This document shows, one piece after another, positions 22,960 to 34,100 of a DNA stretch of 64,000 bases; the stretch's first letter is position 1; each line of letters starts with the position of its first letter. The stretch comes from Nereocystis luetkeana (taxonomy: Eukaryota > Sar > Phaeophyceae > Laminariales > Laminariaceae): assembly GCA_031213475.1 (NCBI GenBank), contig JARUPZ010000018.1, forward strand, positions 1,922,001-1,986,000, read 5' to 3'. The translations under genes were made by a program, and so were the position numbers. The notes under the pieces are model-generated. The model made no database searches, was not told the DNA's origin, and was given only the letters and a program-made list of their open reading frames with translations.

Positions 22960-23280
22960 TTTCCATGAATTTCCCATAATTTTGCATATATATGCGGCTC
23001 ATCAGAGTGGGCTAGTGTTACGATACTGCCTTGAATGAGGTTAAAAACCCGGTAATTACCTGGGTTCAGGCACTGGGATCGTACTTGTAGTACTTGGAAG
23101 GCGCATCCTAGGTGGAAAACCAGGGGTTTTCCAGAGACACACGAGCTTGGTCTCAGTCTCCTCGTGCACGAAAGGAATAAAGTGGCTCTTCTTCTATCTC
23201 TAAGCAAACAACACCCGTGAGCACCAACGAGTACCGACATAATAGGCAAACCTGTCCAGGGATACAAAGTGTCCCGCCTG
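22960..23280 (-). repeat. Repeat family G, copy 2 (empty of the MITE)
   Basis: Inverse match to 18838-19200. It provides the unoccupied site for MITE A copy 7. The adjoining 23290-23420 shares short segments with SINE-A tails ('GGTTACAGGTGTCGTGC'). Confidence 0.6.
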
Positions 23281-23461
23281 CGGGTCTCAACACCGGCCCA
23301 ACTCGTCGGCGGTTTCAGTTCTTACCATACTGCTCTCAACGAACGGCCTTCAGGACACAAGCCGCGGTTACAGGTGTCGTGCTCCCTTCAAAAGTTCACC
23401 CCCTCCCCGTAACATATGGAAACAATACGTAGCGATCGCCCGAATGCTATGGGTATTTATT

Positions 23462-24115
23462 TCTGTTAGAGGTAGGAACGGTGCTCCGTCTCGAAGCGAG
23501 TGCGTGGTCAATGGTCAAATTACCAAGGCAAGCAGCAAACGAGTACCCCCCCCCCCCCCCCCTATTTATACCAGGTATAGGTTGGGTTGGCGTCGGTTGG
23601 CAACGACACTGTGAAACGTGCCGCTCACTGCGTGAGCTAAACAACCAGGGTGCCATTTTTTGTTTTTGTTTCTTTTTTTGGCGGTCGCCCACAGCTGGTT
23701 GTCGAGTTAAATTATTTGTGCGAGGTAAATAACCTTTTCTCCGCACAAGGGAATTGATCGTATCACGTAGTGATCAAGGTGAGACACCCAAGAGGCAGCT
23801 ACATAGTACTCCCATGGCTGTCTCTGGAAGTTGCTACACCGGAAAATAAATTAACTCATTGAAGTTGTCATCCATATATATGCAAGTCCGCCTTACAAGC
23901 GGTTCTTAGCAGGATGCAGCTCACCCTTTATGCGACTCGCCGGACACCTCACGGCGCTTCGCGCTTGGTGCAAGCAATGTCTGCCTGATCGGTGAAAACC
24001 CGACATGCTTCGTCCCGGCATTGTGGGTTGCGAGGGTCTATGGTCATACGACTACGGCCATGCATGAGATCGAGTACATCTCTTCTATCGAGTACACCCC
24101 CCCCCTCTCCCCCGC
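23462..24115 (+). repeat. Repeat family F, copy 2
   Basis: Same order of landmarks as copy 1, without copy 1's internal duplication. A C run of ~18 is at 23547-23562 and a TACCAGGTA scar at 23569-23577. The scar site is also occupied in copy 3, there as TACCTGGTA when read in the same orientation. Confidence 0.6.
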
Positions 24116-24232
24116 CGATGCTTGCCTTCATTTTTATTGCGCTTTGATGCTTTATATAAGTACTAGCGGTGCGGTCACGGCTCCACCCGTGGCGCTAGCC
24201 CTGCGTTACCCCTATTACTTGTAGTATTCGTA

Positions 24233-24336
24233 TCACGGGGGTTCATAGTAAATAGGACCTACGGTACACACAAAACATACATGTTTCCATATTTTTACTA
24301 ACAATATTTGGTCCTATTTACTATGGTCCCCCGAAA
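24233..24336 (+). mobile_element. MITE family A, copy 8
   Basis: Same length and interior as the other copies. The terminal repeats are diverged (TCACGGGGG...CCCCCGAAA). Confidence 0.8.
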
Positions 24337-24356
24337 TAGTGTGCTGTGACCCTTCT

Positions 24357-24860
24357 GAATGGAAATGTAAGGATCATCGTGCGGGGCTGTATCAACCTGA
24401 GGGGCTTCCGTTTTTGTCCCCGGATTGTGGGAGTTGTACATGTATGAAATTATTGATGATCCGGAGATGGAGTCGTGCTATCCCTGGGTGCGGCGGGGCA
24501 TCGGCCATGAACTTCAGTCGAACCTGAAATCAGCTATTATTGGTGGGATTGGAGTTTCAACACCTTGGAGGACAATATCGACCCGGGGGATGTCCGTTTT
24601 CGTCCCCGGGTTATTGGAGTTGTAGATGAACGGGAGGATTTCTGATCGGGGGGTGGCACCTTATCGTTTCCGGATGCCGCTGACGCCATGAGCCTCAGCC
24701 AATCAGTGATCAGCCGAAGGGGGTAGAGTTTCCACTCCGTGCGGGGCGGTGTCGACCCGGAGAGTCGACGTTTTTGGTCCCCGGTTGGTCGGAGTTGTAG
24801 ATGTAAGGAGGGATTTCCAACCCGGGGATGGGAACCTATCCCCCCCGGGTGTGGTGGAAC
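24357..24860 (+). repeat. Degenerate tandem repeat, ~175-190 bp unit, three copies
   Basis: 'TTTTTGTCCCCGG..GGGAGTTGTAGATG' recurs near 24410, 24595 and 24770 with related sequence between. No conserved frame. Confidence 0.55.
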
Positions 24861-27080
24861 CTCGATGGCTCCATTCAGCACCAATCTTCTAGAATGTATG
24901 CAAAAGAGGGCGTTTGGATATGGTGCGGACTTTAGTGCTGCTCCCCACTGTCAGTATCAACTGGGACCCTCTAAAAGCGAAAGTTTTTTTTTTTAATTTT
25001 GCCTGATGATAGCAAACTCTTTTTCGAAAGGGACGTCCCGACCCCGGGATATTGATACCGGCCCCGCACCAGGGAATTCCCACCAATACCAATGATGCGT
25101 AAAAAAAACTGACCAAGAGGAAAATTGCGGGCACAATATAAACGTATTTCCCTCGAAAAAAATAAGGTGTCACCAGGACCTGTAGGTATGATTGAAAAAA
25201 TAAGTGATTGCAGTGACGAGTGAGCTGACAGTGAAGGTAATAAAGCCTGTCATCATCTTCGAACTCCGCCTGAGCTTGCATTTCTCGTGTTTTTCTACAT
25301 ACCAACCACTCTGGACGCAAATATAAGGATAACTTCGTTTTGAGAATACCGTCTAAACGTTTCCTATATTTCCGCCCATATTTGTATCTACAACTTTAGA
25401 AGCCCCCCCCCCCCGGAGGCCTTCGGACGTGGTGCGACGCGAGGAAAATTCCGATGTCGTTTTGGTGCAGCCGATAAAAACGAAAGACCCATCAGGGGGT
25501 TTTAGTTTTTTCACGTCTTTACAGCCCCAAAATGGGAAGCACACGTGGCGACCAGTGAAAGGAAATCGGTATACACGTGTATAGTTCGAAACATACCTGT
25601 TACTGTTACTAGGCTCCCTTGCTCGTTGCGCCTTTTCGTAAGCACGGGGGGGAACGTGGCAATGAGCTATCGCGAGGGCGACAAGAAAGAGCGACAACAG
25701 TCAACACTGTGCTATCACGCGGTGTGTCATTTGGCAAGAGGAGAGCCAAACAAGATACCTGGTATGTGAGAGGTTTGATGCGATACATGCCGTCGGCTTT
25801 TCGAAGGTGCGTGAAAGCCTATACTGCTGTTAACACCGCTGATGTTCCCAGACAACACATGACTACTTACTGTATGTAGTATTAATTGCTGATCACTGAA
25901 GATTTATGGCCAATATCAGACCAAGGGGGGCTGATTGCCTATTTCAGACAGTAGAGCGGGTATGTACGCAGGAAAAAATTTCGCTGGGCGAATCGAAAAT
26001 CGGCTCCTGTCCGGGCAAATCGGGCAACAATGGAGGGGGGGGAGAGGGGGGGGGTACTCATGATCATGCATGGCCGTAGTTGTCCGACCATTGACCCCCG
26101 CATCCCTACAGTGCCGGGACGGAGTACGTCAGGTTTTCACCGGCCAGGCAGACATTTGCTTGCACCAAGCGTAACAATGGAGGGGGGGGGTGCACTCAGT
26201 ATCATGCATGGCCGTAGTCGTATGAGGGGGGGGGGGGGGGGGGGGCATGCGAGAGCGCCGACGAACGAATACGACACGAGGGTTACTATACATTTCGCAG
26301 GAGGAGCACGTACTGCTGCTGTAGGTACGTGCAACGGTGGGGTTCGCATCACGCTACCAGAGGCTCGGCCATGGCGTGTACCAGGTACTGTCTTTGTTTG
26401 TTGCGACAAACCGCCTTTTCATTCGCACATGTTAACACGATAGCCTGTGTCATAAGAACAACGGACAGGGTGGAAACGACGCTGTTGATGATGGGGGGGC
26501 GGGGGGCGGGGGCGTGCTCATTTTTTCTTGCATCAGTCATTTGACCATTGACCACTCATCCCATTCGAAACGGAGCTGGTCGTGGGGGGGGGGAGGGGGG
26601 AGCGGCCCCTCATTTGTTTTTTTTTCGTGTTTATTGCTATATGCGTACTCGCACAACTTCCCTGACGATCCGTAACCAGTAACCGGTACACACCAGGTAA
26701 ATTTGGTGAACCGACAACGCGCGAGAAAAGCGCTCTCGCTCGAAGGACATGAAAGAGAACAAGAGAAAGGGAGGCAACAGAAAAAAAGAAGCCCGGAAAA
26801 ACCACGACACACAGGTTTTTCGATTTTTTCGGTGGAACACCACTTCAAGCGAACGCGACTACCGAAAGGCAGAAACTGAAGGGAAAAAAGTTTACATCTG
26901 TGAGAGACCCCGCATCGTCCCTCTCCGACCGCCGTACAAAACACGTTTCTAAAAAAGAGCGGGTGCACTTGAAAAAAAAACGCTATGGCCGAGGCAACCG
27001 GACCAAAATCGATTTGGCTCGCACACTCCCGCTGCCCCTCACAAAAACCACAGCAACAAAGCATCAGTGACACTGTCACC
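24861..27080. other. No gene seen; F fragments and G/C runs
   Basis: Family F fragments lie near 26035-26160 and 26180-26225, each beside long G runs (about 20 G at 26227-26245). Scars are at 25756-25764 and 26379-26387. The G runs create false frames. The last ~120 bases lie just beyond the likely 3' end of the minus-strand gene. Confidence 0.45.
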
Positions 27081-27436
27081 AATTCTACTGCCCCCCTCGC
27101 TCGCTGCTCGACCAGCTCGTCTCGCCCTGGGAGTAATATCTCTCCCTCGCACTGAGCTCCGGAGACGGCGCGGGCTGCTTTTCCCCGTCCTGCCCCGGCT
27201 GCTGCAGGTGAACGTGCACGTTCCCGTAGATGTTAATCGGCGCCTGGCTCCCCTGGAAAAGGCGAGGCGTCGCCCAGCTGTTCCTAGCGATGCCATCGGC
27301 CGCTCCGGGCAGCGGTTCCTGAACCATCGCAGTCCCCTTTCCCACCCAGTCGCCCGGGCCGTACGTGGGCTGGAGATGCCCTCCGTAGGTCGAGAGCTTC
27401 CGCACTTCCGACGATGTTGTCGGCAGTCCGTGCCCC

Positions 27437-29973
27437 TCACCCGCGAGACCCCCCTCCCCCCCCCCCCCTTCGGCTTTGCTCCCAGTACGCGTCCAGCTGG
27501 TCCTGCAGGTGCTGGTCGTTCCAGATCTCGTCGGTGGCCGCGGACGGTGGCAGTTCAATCGGGTCAAGCGGCACGCCAAAGTCCGGTGCTTCCTCCTCGG
27601 AACCTCCCCCCCCGAAACCCTCCTCCCCCTCGCCCCGCCCCTCCTCCTCCTCCTCCTCCTCCCCCGCCTCCCCGCCCCCACCCCCCGACTCACAGACAAC
27701 AGCAGCGTGGGTCGGTAGCGATGCCCAGCGCCCGGTCTTGCCCCACATAGACCCAGCGGTTTCCACTTCAGCACCGCTCGTCCCAGTTGATTCTGTCCAC
27801 GCCACAGCTCCTCTCTCCTTAAAGTCCACAGCACCCCCAACCCACGGCGAAGCGGCACCACCCTCGTACTGCAGGCCCCCTTCCTCCGCCCGCGCGCGAG
27901 GTTCGCCTGCCCTCGGAGAGTCGCCGGCGTCTTCATTTGTGTCGCCCGCAGCTTGCACGCCCCAGGGCCCTGGGTGCTCCTCCGCCTGGCCCGGTTCGCC
28001 CCCCTCGACACTCCAGCCTTCCCGTGGCGGCATGCGGTCGGCGTCCCCCGACCCCGTGTCCTTCGCCACCTCCGGGTGAGCGCTCAGCGCCGCGGTTGCG
28101 GGGGGTGCAGACCGCGGCGGGGAGGAGTCTTCCGGTGCTACGGCGATACTCTCAGAGCCGCCAGCAACGACATCGAGGTCATCGTCGATGATGCTGTCGA
28201 ACAGATCGTTGAGCCGGTGCTCCACCGCTTCGTCCAGAAGCGCTTCGTCCTCGAACTCACACGGCGGCGACGACGGCGGCGCCAGCGGAATCGGCTGCGG
28301 CGTCGGCGAGCTACTGCTTCGCATCTCACACCCGTCTAGCAGCTCCCCACCGTTCATGCCGTCCATGCGCTCCAGCTCGCGTATCAGAGCCTCCTCCTCG
28401 CGCTTTTGCTCAAGACTCTCTTCTCCACCGGCGATAATCACCGTCTCTCCCGACTCCTCCTCCTGCCGCCGCCGGTCCTGCTCCTCCTCCTCTGCCCCCT
28501 CCCCCCAGTCTACCTTTTCCATCCCGTGATCAGCCGAGCTTGGCATCGTGTCCAGCGGCCCACACCCCTCGCTCGGGCGGTACGAACCATTGCTATTACT
28601 GTTCCCACCCGAAACCACGGGTCGCACCGCGCGATTTTCGCCAGAAACGCTCGGCTTCGGTTCCGCGTGAATTTCCGGCGTTGCCGTGTGCTGCCCAGAG
28701 GCCGCGCCGACATGACCTGGTGGATGATCTAACGCCGCCGCCCCGCCCAGCCCGCTGTCCTCCCGGCTTTGCTCAGCAGGCGGCATCCACGCCGGCGGGT
28801 CCCACGGAGCGCCCGCCGCTGGCAGCTGCTCCCCATTCTGCCCCTGGGCCACCGCCACCGCGTCTTGCTGGCCCGGCGAAGCGGCCGACATCGCCGCTGG
28901 CACTTCGACCACCCCGCTGCCATCCTGCGTACTCTCTGCTCTTGGCGGCTGCGAGAAGGCTTCGGAGTCGGGAGGTGGTTGCAACGGCGATTTGCCGGGA
29001 GCGCTTCCCCCAAACCCCGAATCCCCGGGGTGCGCGTCCGACGCTGCCCAACCCTGCCCCACCGCTGATGGGGATGGCTCGTACGGCGGCTCTCGCTGTG
29101 GCTCCCGCGGAGGTGCAGCTTCCCCCCCCCCCGGCGGCGACAGCAAGTCGCTCTCCATCGTTTCACGTCCGTGGTCGGACATCGCGGCGCCGGCCATGCC
29201 TGGGTTCCCGCCACCACCGCCGCCGTACGAGTCCGGAGTCTGTTGGACGTCCGCCGCCACGTGCTGGGGCGACGGCCAAGCACCCTTCGGGGCCGAACTC
29301 CGCGGATCAAGGAACACCGGAGGAGGAGAGGCAGCGGCGTGGTATTCCCTATAACGACTGTCGTGACTCGAGGCAGCGCGGTCCTCCTGAGAGGAGTACC
29401 CGCCCTGATGCGCCCCGTGAGGGTCGTAGCCTGCTGATTGAGGAGAAGGCCCCTGTTGCTCGCTCACGGGGTCGTACGCCGCCGCCACCGGAGGGGGCTC
29501 CTGCTGGTGCTGTTCGTGGCCATAGCCAGTGTATGCATCCGGCTGCGCCTGTCCGTATGCATTTTCGGGGGGCGCGACCTCGGCGTTTTGGGTCGTCGCC
29601 CCCCCTACCCATGTTGGACCGGGTGGGGGGAGGTACCCGCTTCCATCGCCTCCGCCATTGCCCCAGCCACCTTGGTTTCCCTGATAGCTCCCAGGCTGCC
29701 CGTAGTCCATCGGCTGTCCCGGCCGCACAGCGTCCTTCACGCGCGAGACGATGCTCTTCCACTTGGGTCCGAGACGCAGGGCGTCGCCCCCGTCAATCGG
29801 AGGAGGGGGGCCGTTGTTTCGAGGGGGGAACCGATCATGATCGTACAAGGGCTGAGTATATTCTTGCTGCCGCTGCTGGTGGAGAGGAGGGTTGTACTGC
29901 TGCTGCCCGGCCCAGTGCGACCGCTGTGGGTCGTACTGAGGCTCGTAGGTTTGCTCCTGATGCGGTTGCTGCG

Positions 29974-30027
<54 letters not shown>

Positions 30028-30388
30028 AAAAGCTAGGAGGCTCGTGAAAGCGGTCAATGTCGCTGGCAACGGCAGATCCTGGTTGAAGGCCAGCCGTGTT
30101 ATCCTGTCCCGTTCCTGCTCCTCCCCCTCCAATTTCCTTGTAGTAGTTGCCGTTAGCATCGGGAGAGCTGCCTCTGCCGCCAGGATCGCCGGGATGGAAA
30201 TTTCGGTCCTGCTCCTGGTCAGGCACGCTCGGTGGTTTGGTCGGCGGGACGCTTGGCCATGTCCCGCCTGCTCCGCCGGCAGTCGAGCCTGCTGCTCCCC
30301 ATCCGGAGGAAGAGGCGTGGGAGGGTGCTACAAGGCAACCACCGCACGCAACCACAGCGAGCACCCTCTTCATGTTCCCGTGGACCAC
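27437..30388 (-). CDS. Secreted low-complexity Gln/Pro/Gly-rich protein, function unknown
   Basis: An uninterrupted 983-codon frame. Two near ATGs (residues 1 and 6); the second begins MKRVLAVVACGG, a typical signal peptide ending near Ala-25, so the product should enter the secretory pathway. No known domain. A Gln tract starts at about residue 122, followed by Gln/Pro/Tyr-rich and Pro/Gly-rich stretches and an acidic C-terminal third with a poly-Glu run. One short ordered-looking segment is 'GPKWKSIVSRVKDAVRPG'. Long exon, high GC, no scars or MITEs inside, and the long open frame despite repeats argue that it is real. After a C13 tract at 27456-27468 (G13 on the coding strand) the frame stops at 27437. 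The next frame continues to 27085 with ~115 sensible residues (e.g. 'YGPGDWVGKGTAMVQEPL'), so the true C-terminus may lie at 27085. Divergent from the tomosyn-like gene; the two starts are ~810 bp apart. Confidence 0.7.
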
Positions 30389-31198
30389 GAGTCTATGGAC
30401 TCGTGGTACGATCCTCTCACCCCTCCGTCCACGTGTTCTCCACCGCTCACCCCGTCGGGCGCGTACTTCTAGCCTCCAAGCTCCAAGACAACGGGAATGT
30501 CATTCCCATTGCCTCGTTCATTTTATTTGTCCAAGGGTTTCGTATTGATATGCAAAGCCTGCCAAAAGGGGAGTGGGGCAATATTGTATGTCCGAGCAAC
30601 GTCGCTTTTGTCGTCCATCGTTGACATATCACGACTGGGGCGTCGTCTGAGATCGCTACTATGCGGAGCCTTTTCAACCAGGTGTGGCTTGCGAGGCATT
30701 CGATATCCTGCTGCCGTCTGTGCTATGCATGTGCCTTTCTGAATTCCAAAGGTAATAGATTCCATCGTCGTGAGGTCTTCCATCTAACGAGTCTACTGCT
30801 GTAGTGTAGGTGTTCGTACGATACATACCTGTACGATATGTTGGCTGGTTACAGCAAAAGCTCGAACACGACTGCAGGTAGACCTGGGTACACGGGTAGT
30901 AGTGCTTTCTGTCGATGAGGTCGCACGCTCAAGTTAAGTGCGACCAGCATGGCGTCCACCTGTGCCCTCCTCTCGCCCCGGGTACAGAGGGTACCGCCAA
31001 TCGAAATTGAAGAAGAACAATCCATCAATGTTCCGAGTCGCATCAGAAGTACATACCTGGTACGAAAATTATGCACCTCCACCAGCCGAACTTCTGCTCG
31101 TAAAGCGACTGGGTTCTTCCAAGTGCATGACCATCTGACCTCAACCAACAACCCGGACTTCTCCGCTTGAATAGGTGGGTATTACCCGAGAGGAAGCC
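30389..31198. promoter_or_regulatory. Shared upstream region of two divergent genes
   Basis: Lies between the start codons of the minus-strand secreted protein and the plus-strand tomosyn-like gene, so both promoters and 5' UTRs should be here. I see no clear TATA box or initiator. One TACCTGGTA scar at 31054-31062 and TACTGCTGTA at 30794-30803. Inferred from gene layout only. Confidence 0.4.
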
Positions 31199-34100
31199 AT
31201 GCTGCCGCCCCGCGAAGAGGACTTGCCGTTGCCGCGCACGGACCCAGATGTCTCGGAAGTGATGGGATGCTTCGCCAGCCCCAAGCGGTTTGGCCACCAT
31301 GGGCCTATCAGCGACGTATCCGCCATCTCATACGAATCGGCAAATGTGAGAGTTGAGAGTGTTGCACCTGGCAACGTTGACAGCACGCGCGGTAGACATT
31401 TTAGTCTGGGAGAAGGCAAGCAACACTCCTGTTGTACATCTCCCGATGTTTTCCTCATATTGTATATTAGGTACCAGCGTCGATTGGCCACACCAAGCAT
31501 GATTAGGAAAGTTTATTATTATTGTTCTCGTACGAGTTTGTACCAGATACCAGTACGTATTTGCCCGTGAGTAAATTAATCATCCTACAGGTACCGGGGT
31601 AGGATACCCCCGGTAGGTACTACTGCTGTACCAGTACGCATGCTCGTATATAGCTAAAAGTAACGTCTGGTGTGCGCACGCGCCCACTATATTACCGGTA
31701 TACCTGGTATTGTTGTTACGGCTACTTGTTGATACCAGTTACCAGGTATGTAGCAGCTACATACGTATAAATATACATGTACGAGTACCGCAGTAGCTGT
31801 TGACAAAACGTAACCACATGTCGTGTTGTCGGCATGGGCGGACCTGTTGCCCACAGAAACCACACATCACTTGTAGGCACGCGCCGCCGTATGTACAATG
31901 AGACAGAAGGTGACCGCTCGTACGTATCAAGACTAAGTATGGAGCCTCATTTTTTTCTTTTCGCTCTTGTCCGCCTTGTGCGATGCGCCCCCACGCGCAG
32001 GGTCTCGTGGCCGTCGTTTCTCGCGGAGGTATGATCAAGGTCTCGGGTGCGCCAGGCGTGGAGCTGGTTCTGGAAGATGAGGGTTCCTTCGCTATCGAGG
32101 ACCCACCCGCCCACTTGCTCTTCCCGACGCCACGCCTCCTCGTGGGGGTAACGGCAACCGGCGCGGTGCTCGCCTGGGACCTCGTCGAAGGCCGCCGGTG
32201 TGGCCACCTCTCCTCGCTGCTAGATTCGGCCAGGTTTAGCGACAGCGTCACGTGCGTGCATTCTCCCGACCGCTCGCCAGGTGGCGGCGCCTCGGAAGCT
32301 CCCGCAGGCGTGGGAGCCGTCTCCGACGCCGGAGAAGAGCGTTACATTTATATCGGCCTCGAGAGTGGCCGCGTTCGTGTCGTGCAGGTATTGCCGGTGT
32401 TGCGAGAGTCTGGCTACGTCGTGGAGCCTCGCAACATGAGCTCTGGGGTGCCGGAGGAGCTACTCGGGTCTAACGGCTCCGGAGGCGTTCTAGGGGCGGT
32501 AACATCTATTGCGTCCTTGAGGGATAGGGACGGCGGCGGTCTCGCTCTTTTCGGATTTCGATACGGCGGAATCGTGCTGTGGGATTGGGTCCGCCGGAAA
32601 CGGCTCGCCATTCGCGGGTTGACGCAAGGCGGCGGCGAACGAAGAGAGGGCGAGCGGGGGGGCGAAGAAGGTGGGGACGGAAGCGGCGAGGTGACCAGCC
32701 TAGCGTTTCACCCGTCAGGGGAAGTTTTCGCGGCCGGGTTCTCCTCGGGCTGCTACGCGTTATTCCCGGCCTCGTCTTCCAACGATTTGGGGCCGCCGCG
32801 GTGGGTGAGCGAGGTCGGGGACGATGGCTTGTGCCCGCGCGAGGGACCGACCATCGTGCGGACCGCTGTGTCCCTGGTGCGCTGGGTGAGCGTGAGGGGA
32901 GGCGCCGCCAGGGTCTGGGGTTTGCTTGTGGCAGGCGGTGTTGAAATCGACGAGGGCGAGGAGCCAGACGGCGTAAGCCTTCTCGTTCCGCCGTGTGCTC
33001 CCGAGGGTGGCGCCGCCCTGACGCCCTCAGGAAGCGGGAGGGCCAAGAAGAAGGAGTTGGTTGCAGCGGCCTTGGCCCCGCTCGAGACGGCGGTGTTCGT
33101 GCCCTTCGCCATCGGACAGGAAAGACTGAGCAGCGTTCACTGCGCGAGCTCGGGCGCAGATGGAGGCTTTGAAGGGTTTCGAAGCAGCAGCCCAGAGAAG
33201 GGTTCGGCAGCTGACAAGCCCTCTTCAGCCTGGTTCCAAAATGTGCCGGAAGGGGGCGAGGGGGCCAGCGGTGAAAGGGGTGAAACGGCCGAGGAGGGCG
33301 CCGACGCGTCCGAGGAGTTGGTCGTTTTTGGGCTGGTGACGTGGAACGAGGAGGTTCGAGGAGACGACGGGCGCCTGCAGTTTCGGCGGGCTTCGTCCAT
33401 CCAGGCGTGCCCCATCCAAACGAGTCCATACGTGGCGTTGTTGCAGCTGGCGCCTGAAAAGATGGGCCCCCACCTCTCGGGATTCGCGCCGGCAACTGCG
33501 GTGGCCTCCACGCCGCTTTTGTCCTCCGCCACCATCCTTGACTTCATGATATGCGTCGCCGGAAGGGGCGGGGCTAGCTCGTCGTCGTCGTCGGTGTCGC
33601 TGTTCCGAGGAGGTGGCCTTGAGTGGCCCGACAGCGTTGCTGGCCATACGCGAGATGAGGCCCTGTGTACCAGTGAGATGCTTGTGGTGGGTCACTCGAA
33701 TGGGCTTCTGAGCTTTTGGGAGTGCTGCGGGCCGGCTTCGCGGCAGAGCGGCGTCTCAATATCCGAGGGACGGGTATCCATGCGGGAGGTTCCTTCCGGG
33801 GCTTCACTCCTGGGGTCCCTGCCGGCCGCTGAGCTGGCGGGAGCAGAGGGAGAAGGCGCTGTCGTGACGGCGTTAGACGTGTGGATCGAGCGCGACCACG
33901 TGGCAGCGGCAGAGCATAACGCGTGCTGGATTGCGGTAGGCTTCGGCAACGGGAATGTCATAGTGCTCGTTCTGTCCAGCAGGATGGAGGTGGATGTTAG
34001 CACGGATATCAGTGGCGCGGAGGTCGGCCGGGGAGGAGGCACACCGCTGGCGAAGAAACCTGTGACAGTTTCGAACGTGCTGCTGGGCGACGCCACGGCC

